NCBI RefSeq assembly: GCF_030646165.1
Contig: NZ_JAUTDO010000006.1
Location: 248,001-312,000 of the forward strand
Length of the DNA: 64,000 nucleotides
Source of the DNA: Conexibacter sp. CPCC 206217
GTDB taxonomy: Bacteria > Actinomycetota > Thermoleophilia > Solirubrobacterales > Solirubrobacteraceae
Direction of reading: 5' to 3'
Positions within the stretch are counted from its first letter, which is position 1; every line of letters begins with the position of its first letter. The notes beneath the pieces are model-generated. The model made no database searches. It worked only from the letters and a program-made list of their open reading frames with translations, and had not been told where the DNA came from. Both the position numbers and the translations under genes were made by a program. Of the stretch, positions 51,561 to 59,968 are shown in pieces.

Positions 51561-52966
51561 GCCGGCAGCTCCAGTTCGACTTGCGTTCCGCCGCCCTCGT
51601 GCGAGCGGACCTCCAAGCTTCCGCCGGCCTGCGCGACGAGACCGTCGAGCAGGGTCAGGCCGAGGTGGCCGTCGGCGGCGCCGCGCTCGCGGGTCGCGTG
51701 GGCGAAGCCGCGGCCGTCGTCGGCTATCAGTAGCCGCACCGACCCCGCGACCGGCCGCGTCAGCTCGATCCGCACGCTGCCGGGCGCAGCGTGCGCGGCG
51801 GCGTTGCGGACCGCTTCGCGCGCGACCCGGTAGACGAGCGCCGCGCTGTCGCCGTCCGTCTGGGCCGCCGCGTCGGAGATCTCCAGCGAGGTCGCGACGC
51901 CGGCGCTCGCGAGCGGGCTCAGCAGGTCGCTCAACGCGGCCTCCAGCCCCGCCGAGTCGAGGTTCGGCGGGTGGATCTCGACCAGCAGCGTGCGCAGGTC
52001 CCGCACGCCCTGGCGCAGTCGCGCGGTCGCGTCTCCGAGCACCGCGGCGTCGCCCTCGTCGCCGCGCGCGCGGGCCTCGGCGGCCAGCGGCGCGAGCCCG
52101 AACGCGACGCCGGCGAGATCCTGCACGACGCCGTCGTGGAGGTCGGCGGCGATCCGGCTGCGCTCCTGCGCGGAGGCCTCGATCGCGGTCGACAGCAGCT
52201 GCTCGCGCTCGCGGTGGCCGCGCTGCAGCCGCCGCGCCAGCGACCACGCGAGCGGCAGCTGGAACAGCAGCAGCACCAGCAGCCCGGCCAGCAGCGGCGG
52301 CGCGAACGCGCGCAGCAGCCGCTCGCCGCTGGCGCTGACGGAGCTGAAGCGCTGGTAGATCTCGAACAGCACCTGCGTGCCGTCCGGCGTGCGGATCGTC
52401 GTGTGCGCCTCCAGCAGCTTGTCCTCGGCGCGCTCGTAGCGGTTCTCCGGCTGCGACAGGTCGCTCAGCTCCGCGTCGGCGCCGCCGTCGGTGAACAGCT
52501 CCCGCTCCTCTTCGCCGAGCTGGAACCGTCTGCCGATCAGCGCGGGCTCGTCGGAGTAGAGGATCGTGCCGTCCTGCGTCCACAGCTTGACGCGCACGAT
52601 CGAGCCGGTCAGGACCTGGCCGAGCACGAGCTCGTCGAGTCTCTGCAGCGCTCTGCGATCGCCGCGCAGGACGCCGTCGGTCAGCCCGGCCGCCTCGACG
52701 ACGCGCCCCGCGGCCTCGACGCGCTCGCGCGTGTCGCGCTCCGCCTCGTCGATCGCGACCTGGCGCAGCGCGAAGTAGCCGCCGACGACGATCACGGCGA
52801 TCGCGACGAGGCTGCCGAGCATGAAGCGGGCGACGGCGGCGCCGATGCGCGGGGGAGCGTCGGCGGCGGACGCGCGCCCGCGGCCGGCAGCGGCGTCGCG
52901 CGCGCCGCGGCGGCCGCGTCGCGCTCGCCTGCCGTCGGTGTCGGTCGTCCGCTGCACCCCGACCAT
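51557..52966 (-). CDS. Membrane sensor histidine kinase, NarX/DevS-like HisKA_3 type
   Basis: 469 residues. Two membrane segments (near 46-67 FMLGSLVAIAVIVVGGYFAL and near 250-272) enclose an extracellular sensor of about 180 residues (VRVKLWTQDGTILYSDEPAL). The phosphoacceptor helix is RSRIAADLHDGVVQDLAGVA near 297-316 with His in DLHDG. The HATPase part holds EAVRNAAAHAAPGSV, IADDGRGF and GHLGLTLLDGL. ATG at 52966 is preceded by a basic stretch. It is divergent from the secreted gene at 53080, with the shared DevR-like box between them. Confidence 0.88.
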   Translation of the reverse strand: MVGVQRTTDTDGRRARRGRRGARDAAAGRGRASAADAPPRIGAAVARFMLGSLVAIAVIVVGGYFALRQVAIDEAERDTRERVEAAGRVVEAAGLTDGVLRGDRRALQRLDELVLGQVLTGSIVRVKLWTQDGTILYSDEPALIGRRFQLGEEERELFTDGGADAELSDLSQPENRYERAEDKLLEAHTTIRTPDGTQVLFEIYQRFSSVSASGERLLRAFAPPLLAGLLVLLLFQLPLAWSLARRLQRGHREREQLLSTAIEASAQERSRIAADLHDGVVQDLAGVAFGLAPLAAEARARGDEGDAAVLGDATARLRQGVRDLRTLLVEIHPPNLDSAGLEAALSDLLSPLASAGVATSLEISDAAAQTDGDSAALVYRVAREAVRNAAAHAAPGSVRIELTRPVAGSVRLLIADDGRGFAHATRERGAADGHLGLTLLDGLVAQAGGSLEVRSHEGGGTQVELELPA

Positions 52967-53000
52967 GTTGCCCGTCGCGGCGGCCGTCCGCACGGCACTG

Positions 53001-53017
53001 CGACCTAAGTCCCATTG
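53001..53017 (+). promoter_or_regulatory. DevR/NarL-like box upstream of secreted paralogue 2
   Basis: CGACCTAAGTCCCATTG lies 62 bases upstream of the start at 53080 and 34 bases upstream of the kinase start on the other strand. One base differs from the site upstream of secreted paralogue 1. Binding here could regulate the secreted gene and the kinase/regulator operon together. Confidence 0.65.
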
Positions 53018-53079
53018 TGACCGCGACCCGCCGCGGGGCAGCATGACGTTCGACCTGTTCCCCTCGGATCGGAGACGAC

Positions 53080-53586
53080 ATGCTTTCCACCTCACGCACA
53101 CTGGCGCTCGGCCTCGCCATCCTCACGACCGCCGCGGTGCCCGCTACAGCGCTCGCCAAGCATGGCGCCGACGACGGCCCCAACCACGACGCGGGCGACG
53201 ACCACGGCGGCCGTGGCGGCGACGACAGGCGCGGCGACGACAACGGCGGCCGTCGCGGCGGCGACGACAACGGCGGCGGCAACCGCGGTCGCAAGCTCGT
53301 CGTCGGCAGCTGCACCGACGGCTCGACCGCGAAGCTGAAGGTCAAGCCCGACGACGGCCGCCTGGAGGCCGAGTTCGAGGTCGATCAGAACCGCAGCGGC
53401 GTCACCTGGAACGTCGTGCTGCGCCGCAACGGCAGAGTCGCCGTCTCCACGCGCGCGACGACGAACGCCCGCAGCGGCTCCTTCTCCGTCGAGCGCAAGC
53501 TCGCCGACGGCTCCGGCCGCGACCGCGTCAGCGCCCGCGCGACGAGCCCGTCCGGCGAGGTCTGCAGCGCCGCGCTGACGATCTGA
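53080..53586 (+). CDS. Small secreted protein with Gly/Asp/His-rich linker, paralogue 2
   Basis: 168 residues. The signal peptide (TLALGLAILTTAAVPATALA) is followed by KHGADDGPNHDAGDDHGG and a linker to about residue 70 that is nearly all Gly, Asp, Arg, His and Asn with GGDDNGG-type repeats; it may bind divalent metal. The C-terminal domain (about 75-168) is homologous to the protein at 50370-50759 and also carries two cysteines. A 22-bp perfect hairpin follows 20 bases after the stop. It is probably controlled by the divergent two-component system. Confidence 0.8.
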   Translation: MLSTSRTLALGLAILTTAAVPATALAKHGADDGPNHDAGDDHGGRGGDDRRGDDNGGRRGGDDNGGGNRGRKLVVGSCTDGSTAKLKVKPDDGRLEAEFEVDQNRSGVTWNVVLRRNGRVAVSTRATTNARSGSFSVERKLADGSGRDRVSARATSPSGEVCSAALTI

Positions 53587-53606
53587 GCGAGATCGGCCGA
53601 CGGCGC

Positions 53607-53655
53607 GAGCACCGGCACTTCTTGGTCGTTGAGCGACCAAGAAGTGCCGGTGCTC
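53607..53655. terminator. 22-bp perfect hairpin terminator
   Basis: The arms 53607-53628 and 53634-53655 are perfectly complementary over 22 base pairs with a 5-base loop TTGAG. It begins 20 bases after the secreted paralogue 2 stop. No T tract follows, but the stem is the longest perfect one in the window. Confidence 0.8.
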
Positions 53656-53721
53656 CCCAGCCGACCCACCGCCGATGCGCCAGCACGGACGGGATTTTGC
53701 TGTCCAACACGGCGCCGGCGA

Positions 53722-54075
53722 TCACACGCGCGTCAGCCGCCAGGCGCTGCCCGAGACGGTGCGGCTGCCGGGCCGGTTGACGCGCAGCCTGGCGCTGCGC
53801 TCGGTCAGACTGGCGGTCCAGCCGGTCGGCGCGAGCCTCGGAGCTGACGCACGAGACGCCGCCGATCGGCCCGGCCCAGCCGTCCAACGGCGCCCGCGTG
53901 GGTGTGGGCCGCGCTGGGGATCGGCGCGGCGCTGCTGAGCGGTCTGTCGCGCTCGCCGTCTGGCGGCTCGCCCGCCGTCCGCAGCCGCTTGCGTTGCCGC
54001 TCGTCTGAGCGGCGGCGTCTCAGCGCAAGCAACGTCCCAGCCGCGAGCAGCGCGGCGATTCGCCGCGGTCTTCAT
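53722..54075 (-). pseudogene. Probable decayed gene for a secreted protein
   Basis: No intact gene fits between 53587 and 54196. On the minus strand an ATG at 54073-54075 gives MKT and, after a one-base shift, RRIAALLAAGTLLALRR, which looks like a signal peptide. Further on, different frames hold DGWAGPIGGVSCVSSEARAD and PTGWTASLTERSARLRVNRP with a stop at 53722. The pieces could be one secreted protein broken by at least two frameshifts. I do not recognise it, and sequencing errors or chance cannot be excluded. Confidence 0.35.
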
Positions 54076-54196
54076 CGTCAGCGGTCCTGCCCTTCCACGG
54101 GTCGGAGCGCGCGGGCCCTGCACGCGCCACGCCGGTCGACGCCGCGCGCGGGAGGCAGAGTTGCGGACGGTGCCGTCGCGCGGATAGCGTGCGCAT

Positions 54197-55552
54197 GTGA
54201 TCTCCCCCGATCGCCTTGACGGCCTGCTCGCGCGCGAGCGGGCGGAGTTCGCCGCGCGCAATCCGCGCTCGCGCGCGGCCTACGACGCGGCCGACCACCT
54301 CTTCGGACGCGTGCCGATGACGTGGATGAACAAGACCGCGGCCGGGTTCCCGCTGTATCTCGATCGCGCCCAGGGCGCGCATGTCACCGACCTCGACGGG
54401 CACGAGCACGTCGACCTCTGCCTCGGCGACACGGGCGCGATGGCGGGGCACTCGCCGCCGGCCACCGTCGCCGCCGTGCAGCGGCGCTACGCGGAGCTGG
54501 GCGGGGCGACCGCGATGCTGCCGACGGAGGACGCGGAGTGGGTGGGGGCGGAGCTGGCGCGGCGCTTCGGGCTACCGTACTGGAGCTTTTCGCTGACCGC
54601 GACCGACGCCAATCGCTGGGCGATCCGGCTCGTGCGGGCGATCACCGGGCGCCCGAAGATCCTCGTCAACTCGTACTGCTACCACGGCTCCGTCGACGAG
54701 TCGCTGATCGTGATCGGACCCGACGGCGAGGCGGCCAGCCGTGAGGGCAACGTCGGCGCGCCGTGCGACGTGACGCTGACCAGCCGCGTCGCCGAGTACA
54801 ACGACCTCGAGCGGCTGGAGCGCGAACTCCGACACGGGGACGTCGCGGCCGTGCTGATGGAGCCGGCGCTGACGAACATCGGGATCGTGCTGCCCGAGCG
54901 CGGCTACCTGGAGGGCGTGCGCGAGATCACGCGCGCGCACGGCACCCTGCTGATCAACGACGAGACGCACACCTTCTGCGCCGGCCCCGGCGGCGCGACC
55001 GCCGCGTGGGGCCTGCAGCCCGACGTGCTGACGATCGGCAAGGCGCTCGCGGGCGGGATCCCGTGCGGCGCGTACGGGCTCTCCGAGCAGCTCGCGGCCG
55101 AGATCGCGCGCCACACCGAGCTGGACCTCGTCGACATGGGCGGCGTCGGCGGCACGCTCGCCGGCAACCCGATCTCGATCGCCGCGATGCGCGCGACGCT
55201 GGAGCAGGTCCTGACCGCGGACGCGTTCGCGCACATGATCGCGCTCGCGTCGCGCTTCACCGCCGGCGTCGGGCAGGTGATCGAGGAGCACGGGCTGCAG
55301 TGGTCGATCCAGCAGCTCGGCGCTCGCGCCGAGTACCGCTTCGCGCGACCGGCGCCGCGCAACGGCGGCGAGTCGAACGCCGCGCACCAGCCCGACCTCG
55401 ACGACTTCCTGCACGTCTACCTCGCCAACCGCGGCGTCCTGCTGACGCCGTTTCACGCGATGGCGCTGATGTGCCCGCAGACCTCCGTCGCCGACGTCGA
55501 CCGCCACCACGCCGTATTCGCCGAGGCGATCGGCGAACTTGTGGGTAGGTGA
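54197..55552 (+). CDS. Class III PLP-dependent aminotransferase, glutamate-1-semialdehyde-mutase-like
   Basis: 451 residues. Conserved PLP features: LVNSYCYHGSVDESLIVIGP near 155-174, LLINDETHTFCAGPGG near 252-267 with the Asp that binds the pyridine nitrogen, and LTIGKALAGGIPCGAYGLSE near 279-298 with the Schiff-base Lys. The N-terminal motif TWMNKTAAGFPLYLDRAQGA resembles substrate-binding loops of GSA-aminomutase relatives. No haem genes are nearby, so it is probably not the biosynthetic HemL but an amino-acid or amino-sugar aminotransferase. It starts at GTG 54197. The methyltransferase gene follows within nine bases of its stop, so the two probably work in one pathway. Confidence 0.85.
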   Translation: MISPDRLDGLLARERAEFAARNPRSRAAYDAADHLFGRVPMTWMNKTAAGFPLYLDRAQGAHVTDLDGHEHVDLCLGDTGAMAGHSPPATVAAVQRRYAELGGATAMLPTEDAEWVGAELARRFGLPYWSFSLTATDANRWAIRLVRAITGRPKILVNSYCYHGSVDESLIVIGPDGEAASREGNVGAPCDVTLTSRVAEYNDLERLERELRHGDVAAVLMEPALTNIGIVLPERGYLEGVREITRAHGTLLINDETHTFCAGPGGATAAWGLQPDVLTIGKALAGGIPCGAYGLSEQLAAEIARHTELDLVDMGGVGGTLAGNPISIAAMRATLEQVLTADAFAHMIALASRFTAGVGQVIEEHGLQWSIQQLGARAEYRFARPAPRNGGESNAAHQPDLDDFLHVYLANRGVLLTPFHAMALMCPQTSVADVDRHHAVFAEAIGELVGR

Positions 55553-55560
55553 GGGCTCGG

Positions 55561-56469
55561 ATGGCCGACAGCAGAGACCTCGACTTCTCCTACTCGCTGA
55601 TCGACCGGATCTTCCGTCTCAGCCTCGGCGAGCTGGCGGACTTCAGCGGCGCGAAGTACGACGGCGACTTCTCGCTGACGCTGGAGCAGGCGCAGGCGCG
55701 CAAGCACGACTACGTCGCCGAGCAGATCGGGATCGGCCCCGGCCGGCGCGTGCTCGACCTCGGCTGCGGCTGGGGCCCGCTGCTGAACGACATCCGCAGA
55801 CGCGGTGCGACCGGCGTCGGCGTGACGCTCTCCAGCGCCCAGGCCGCGGCGTGCAGACGCCACGGCCTCGACGTCCACCTGCGCGACGCGCGCACCGTCA
55901 CGGCCGAGACCTTCGGCGGCGGCTTCGACGCGGTCGCGAGCCTCGGCGCGTTCGAACACTTCTGCTCTCCGCAGGACTACGCGGCCGGGCGCCAGGAGCA
56001 GGTCTACCGCGACCTCTTCGCCAACATCGCCGGCCTGCTGCCGCCCGGCGGCCGGCTGTACCTGCAGACGATGGTCTTCGGCCCGCAGATGATCCCGATC
56101 GAGGAGGTCTCGATCGACGCTCCGCGCGACTCCGACGCCTGGTACGTCGCGCTGATGCAGAGACAGTTCCCGGGCTCGTTCCTGCCGTTCGGTCAGGAGC
56201 AGATCGTCCGCACCGCGGCGCCGAGCCTGACGCTGGTGTCGAGCGTCAGCGGCCGGCTCGACTACATCGAGACGATCAAGCAATGGCGCAGCCGCTTCGG
56301 CGAGCGCAGCCCGCAGAAGCTGCTGCTGAAGCTGCGCCTGCTGCCGCACTGGCTGACGAGCGCCGACTTCCGCCTCGCCTTCACCTCCGGCGTCAGCGCC
56401 AACAGCGTCTGCTTCGAGCGCGAGCTGCTCGAACACCACCGGATGGTGTTCGAGAAGCCGGCTGTGTGA
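55561..56469 (+). CDS. SAM-dependent methyltransferase, cyclopropane-fatty-acid-synthase-like
   Basis: 302 residues. The SAM motif I is RVLDLGCGWGPLLNDIRRRG near 65-84, followed by VTLSSAQAAACRRHGLDVHL and the post-motif SLGAFEHFCSPQDYAAGRQE near 134-153, as in CFA/mycolic acid synthases and related C- or N-methyltransferases. The C-terminal region (LVSSVSGRLDYIETIKQWRS) fits the CFA lid. ATG at 55561 has GAGGG six bases upstream; a GTG at 55549 overlapping the aminotransferase stop is an alternative. It is probably co-transcribed with the aminotransferase. Confidence 0.85.
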   Translation: MADSRDLDFSYSLIDRIFRLSLGELADFSGAKYDGDFSLTLEQAQARKHDYVAEQIGIGPGRRVLDLGCGWGPLLNDIRRRGATGVGVTLSSAQAAACRRHGLDVHLRDARTVTAETFGGGFDAVASLGAFEHFCSPQDYAAGRQEQVYRDLFANIAGLLPPGGRLYLQTMVFGPQMIPIEEVSIDAPRDSDAWYVALMQRQFPGSFLPFGQEQIVRTAAPSLTLVSSVSGRLDYIETIKQWRSRFGERSPQKLLLKLRLLPHWLTSADFRLAFTSGVSANSVCFERELLEHHRMVFEKPAV

Positions 56470-56538
56470 GAACACCGAACGCGACTTCGGGGAAGGGTGG
56501 GGCTAGAGTCCAGTCCTCGACGTCGTCTCGGAGGTTCG

Positions 56539-58227
56539 ATGCCAGGTCCCACGCACGGTGAGCCGGATGCGACTGCGGTGGACCATCCGCAGGCGTCGTC
56601 CCCGCTCGGGCGCATCTGGCTGCGTCACCGCGCGACGATCTTCCGGCAGGTCGCGGTCATCGAGCACGCCGTGCTGGCGCTGCGGCGCGGCAGCGTCGAC
56701 GGCGAGCAGTGCGCGCGCGCCGTGCGCGCGTCGCACAAGCTCGCCGGCTCGCTCGGCACGCTCGGCTTCCCGCAGACGACGGCCGCGGCGATCGAGCTGG
56801 AGCGGCTGCTGGCGCAACCGGCGGCGCTCGAGCCCGCGCAGACGCAGCACGCGCACGAGCTGATCCTCGGGATCCGCGACGCGCTGCTGGAGCCGCCGGC
56901 GGTCTCGCTGCCGTTGCCGGAGCAGCCGCGGCCGGCCGGCCGCACCGCGACCGTGCTCGTGATCGACGGCGATGCCGATCTCGCCGAGCGCTTCGCCGCG
57001 GAAGGGATGCTGCGCGGACTGCGGCCGCGGATCGCGGTCTCGCCCGCCGAGGGGCGGCGACTGGCGGCGCAGGAGCGGCCGGACGCGGCGCTGCTGGGGC
57101 TGACCTTCGACGACGGCACGGAGGACGCGCTGGAGCTGCTGTCGCAGCTGACGGCGGAGCCCGCGAGCGTGCCGGTGATCGTGCTGACGATGCAGGACAG
57201 CTTCGTCGACCGCGTCGAGGTCGCGCGCCGCGGCGGTCGCGGCTTCGCGCCGCGGTCGGTGCCGGTGCCGCAGGTCTTCGACCAGGTCGTGCAGCTGCTG
57301 GAGCGCACGCGCCGCGACGTCGTCACGCTGCTCGCCGTCGACGACGACCGCGTCGTGCTCGACACGATCGCGACGCTGCTGGCGCCGCAGGGGATCGACG
57401 TCGTCGCGCAGGACGATCCGCTGGCCGTCTGGCAGCAGATCGAGCGCACGCGCCCGGACGTGGTGCTGCTCGACGTCGACATGCCCGGCGTCGACGGGAT
57501 CAACCTCTGCCGCGTGCTGCGCAACGACCCGCGCTGGGCGACCGTCCCGGTCCTGTTCCTGACCGAGCACGCGGACCCCGAGACGCTGCAGCGCGTCTTC
57601 GACGCCGGCGCCGACGACTACCTGACGAAGCCGGTCGTGCCGGCGGAGCTGCTCGCGCGGATCCGCAACCGGCTCGACCGCGGGCGGCTGCACCAACTGC
57701 TCGCCGACACCGATGCGTTGACCGGCGTGCCGAACCGCCGCTCATCGCTGGAGCGGCTGGAGCGGCTCGTGCAGCTCGCGCGCCGCTTCGGCGAGCCGCT
57801 GTCGCTCGCGGTGATCGACCTCGACGGCTTCAAGGGCGTCAACGACAGCTACGGACACGCGCTCGGCGACGCCGTCCTGCGGCGGATGGGCGACCTGCTG
57901 CGCCAGGCGTTCCGCGGCGAGGACGTCGTCGGGCGCTGGGGCGGGGAGGAGTTCGTCGTCGGCATGTACGGGATGGGCGCCGGCGACGCGATGCGCCGGC
58001 TGCAGGATCTGCTCGACACGTTCTCGCGCGAGCAGTTCGAAGCCGACGACGGCGAGCTGTTCCACGTCTCCTTCAGCGCCGGCACGGCCGAGAGCGACGC
58101 CCACGCGACCGGCGTCGACGAACTGCACCGCGCCGCCGACGCCGCCCTCTACCGCGCGAAGGCGGCCGGCCGCGCGCGCATCGTCGCGGCCAGCCCGCAC
58201 CATCACGGCCAGCTGACGATCACCTGA
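56539..58227 (+). CDS. HPt - REC - REC - GGDEF diguanylate cyclase
   Basis: 562 residues. An HPt domain (about 25-115) has the phosphorylatable His in RASHKLAGSLGTLGF near 66. The first receiver (about 138-255) has Gly where the phosphoacceptor Asp should be (DAALLGLTFDD), so it is degenerate. The second receiver (about 262-380) is intact: LLAVDDDRVVLDT and VVLLDVDMPGVDGINLC. The GGDEF domain near 395-560 has the active motif WGGEEF and an inhibitory I-site RGED five residues before it. It should therefore make c-di-GMP under phosphorelay control with product inhibition. ATG at 56539 follows GGAGG. Confidence 0.92.
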   Translation: MPGPTHGEPDATAVDHPQASSPLGRIWLRHRATIFRQVAVIEHAVLALRRGSVDGEQCARAVRASHKLAGSLGTLGFPQTTAAAIELERLLAQPAALEPAQTQHAHELILGIRDALLEPPAVSLPLPEQPRPAGRTATVLVIDGDADLAERFAAEGMLRGLRPRIAVSPAEGRRLAAQERPDAALLGLTFDDGTEDALELLSQLTAEPASVPVIVLTMQDSFVDRVEVARRGGRGFAPRSVPVPQVFDQVVQLLERTRRDVVTLLAVDDDRVVLDTIATLLAPQGIDVVAQDDPLAVWQQIERTRPDVVLLDVDMPGVDGINLCRVLRNDPRWATVPVLFLTEHADPETLQRVFDAGADDYLTKPVVPAELLARIRNRLDRGRLHQLLADTDALTGVPNRRSSLERLERLVQLARRFGEPLSLAVIDLDGFKGVNDSYGHALGDAVLRRMGDLLRQAFRGEDVVGRWGGEEFVVGMYGMGAGDAMRRLQDLLDTFSREQFEADDGELFHVSFSAGTAESDAHATGVDELHRAADAALYRAKAAGRARIVAASPHHHGQLTIT

Positions 58228-58236
58228 GCCGGCCGC

Positions 58237-58683
58237 TCAGCCGCCGCGCGGGCGCACGAAGCTGACCTCGACGCGGCGCTCGGCGAAGCGCCAGCCGTCG
58301 GGGGTGCGGCGGAAGCGGTCGTGGCATTCGCCGACGTACTTCGGCGCGCGCGCCGGGACCGGCAGGCTGGTGTCGCCGTCGGCACGATCGTGGCGGTAGT
58401 TGACCATGTAGCTGGTGGCGACGGCCTCGTCGGCCGACAGCAGCTCGACCGCGAGGTTCGTGAAGACGTGGCGCGAGACGCGGCGGGCGAGGCCCTCGCG
58501 TCTGGTGAACCACGCGCGGATCTGCTCGCGGCCGTCGAGCACCAGCTCGGTCCCCTGCCAGCGGCCGTCGTCCGTGAACAGGTCGGCGATCCCGCTCGCC
58601 TCGCCGAAGTCCACGCGGCGTGCGTACTCGACGATCAGCCGCTCGCAGGCGCGCTCGGCGAGAACCCTCTCGAGGTCAGTCAT
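58237..58683 (-). CDS. SnoaL-like / NTF2-fold protein
   Basis: 148 residues. The sequence follows the SnoaL_4 pattern: ACERLIVEYARRVDFGEASG, IADLFTDDGRWQGTELVLDG, REQIRAWFTRREG, RHVFTNLAVELLSADEAVAT, and a final strand pair (GWRFAERRVEVSFVRP). Members are dehydratases, cyclases, isomerases or ring-hydroxylase small subunits, and no function can be assigned. The ATG overlaps the stop of the histidine phosphatase gene (ATGA), so the two are co-translated. Confidence 0.82.
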   Translation of the reverse strand: MTDLERVLAERACERLIVEYARRVDFGEASGIADLFTDDGRWQGTELVLDGREQIRAWFTRREGLARRVSRHVFTNLAVELLSADEAVATSYMVNYRHDRADGDTSLPVPARAPKYVGECHDRFRRTPDGWRFAERRVEVSFVRPRGG

Positions 58684-59357
58684 CGCACCGGCTCCCGCAG
58701 CGCGCTCAGATGCCCCACGTCGTTGAAGCCCGCGAGCGCCCAGCGGCGGCTGGGGAGCCGGATCAGGCGGGTGATCGAGGCGTTGTCGGCGTAGAGGAAG
58801 GCGAACGGGGTGCTGCCGGTCGTCTGGCGGCACGCCTCCGCGATCACGCCGCCGTGCACGACGGCGACCGCGGTCTCGTCGGGCTTGGTCACGTCGGCGA
58901 CGTGGTCGATCCCGCGCAGCACCCGCGCGGCGAACGCCTCCATCGCCTCGGCACCGGGTATGACGTCCCAGCGCTCGGCCGCGAAGACCTCGCCGGTGAG
59001 CGGGTCGCGGCCGGCGAGGCGCGCGTGCAGCTGACCCTCCCAGGCGCCGAGGTGGACCTCGCGCAGATCGCCGATCACGACCGGTGCCAGCCCCAGCTTC
59101 CGCGCGAGCGGGGCGGCCGTCTCGGCGGTGCGGCGCAGCGGCGTGACGAACAGCCCGCTGAGCCGCTCGCCCGCGAGCCGCTCGCCGACCAGCTCCGCCT
59201 GCCGGCGCCCGGCGTCCGACAACGGTGGGTCGCTGTGCCCGTCGACGAGCGCGCCGGGCTGCTCCCCGGCGACGCGCGCGGAGGAGCCGTGGCGCACCAG
59301 CAGCAGCTGCACGGCGCCTGCCGGCAGCGTGAAAGGGGCCTGGAAGTCGCGTGCCAT
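58680..59357 (-). CDS. Histidine phosphatase (phosphoglycerate-mutase-like) family
   Basis: 225 residues. The catalytic RHG motif is in LLLVRHGSSARVAGEQPGAL near 19-38; the second Arg and Glu are in SGLFVTPLRRTAETAAPLAR and DLREVHLGAWEGQL, and the second His is in VAVVHGGVIAEACR near 165-178. The family ranges from phosphoglycerate mutases to cobalamin and sugar phosphatases; the short N-terminus favours a phosphatase. It is co-translated with the SnoaL-like protein. A perfect 14-bp palindrome lies 38 bases upstream of the start. Confidence 0.88.
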   Translation of the reverse strand: MARDFQAPFTLPAGAVQLLLVRHGSSARVAGEQPGALVDGHSDPPLSDAGRRQAELVGERLAGERLSGLFVTPLRRTAETAAPLARKLGLAPVVIGDLREVHLGAWEGQLHARLAGRDPLTGEVFAAERWDVIPGAEAMEAFAARVLRGIDHVADVTKPDETAVAVVHGGVIAEACRQTTGSTPFAFLYADNASITRLIRLPSRRWALAGFNDVGHLSALREPVR

Positions 59358-59393
59358 CGCGGCGACTCTAGGGCGCGGGCGCAGGGCATGTGG

Positions 59394-59410
59394 TTGGCGC
59401 TAGCGCCAGT
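59394..59410. promoter_or_regulatory. Palindromic operator candidate, site 1
   Basis: TTGGCGCTAGCGCCAGT contains the perfect 14-bp palindrome TGGCGCTAGCGCCA (59395-59408). It lies in the divergent region between the histidine phosphatase start and the zinc protein gene. It shares the architecture TTRGCG-N4-CGCYAGT with the site at 59969-59985. Confidence 0.5.
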
Positions 59411-59603
59411 CGTGGCCGGGGCGGAGCGCGGCAGCCAGGCGGCTGCTCCACGCCACCGCGGGTCGCTCGATTGCGCCGGGTCCGGCACGACTGTCGACCT
59501 GACGGTAGGCAACAGCCATTGCGTTCGCCTACACGCGGGTGGTAGTGTCGCCTCGTCTGGCCGACCGAGCGGTAGGCGCTTGCGGCGGGCGAGGAGGAGA
59601 GCG

Positions 59604-59948
59604 ATGACCGAGACGCTCGTGCTGCGGCACGGCGAGGACGACCGCACCCACGTCGACTGCGCGGAGTGCGGCTACAGCTATGGGCCGGCGGGGCGCGATC
59701 CGCGTCTGCGCGCGGTCACGACCGAGCAGCTGGTCGTGGAAGCGAGCGCGCCGGGCGACTCCACCGGCGGCGGCGTGCTCGCGCGCCGCTACTACTGTCC
59801 CAGCTGCGCGCTGCTGTTCGCCGTCGGCGTGCGGGTGCAGGGCGAGCCGGTCGGCGCAGAACGGACCGACATTGAATTCACCTTCCCGCACGCGCGTGTG
59901 GTGAACGACGTCCCGACGCTGCACCACGGCGCCCGTTTCGCGCGCTGA
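59604..59948 (+). CDS. Acetone-carboxylase gamma-subunit-like zinc protein
   Basis: 114 residues. Two CxxC pairs (HVDCAECGYSYGPAGRDPRL near 17-36 and RYYCPSCALLFAVGVRVQGE near 61-80) and the overall length fit the zinc-binding gamma (ApcG-like) subunits of acetone, acetophenone and related carboxylases/hydantoinases. The alpha and beta subunits are not in the window; they could lie beyond 64000. GAGGAGGAGA precedes the ATG strongly. The sugar-type ABC importer follows after 136 bp, so transport and carboxylation of one ketone-like substrate is an attractive but unproven reading. Confidence 0.65.
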   Translation: MTETLVLRHGEDDRTHVDCAECGYSYGPAGRDPRLRAVTTEQLVVEASAPGDSTGGGVLARRYYCPSCALLFAVGVRVQGEPVGAERTDIEFTFPHARVVNDVPTLHHGARFAR

Positions 59949-59968
59949 ACGGACACAGCGCTGCAGCG

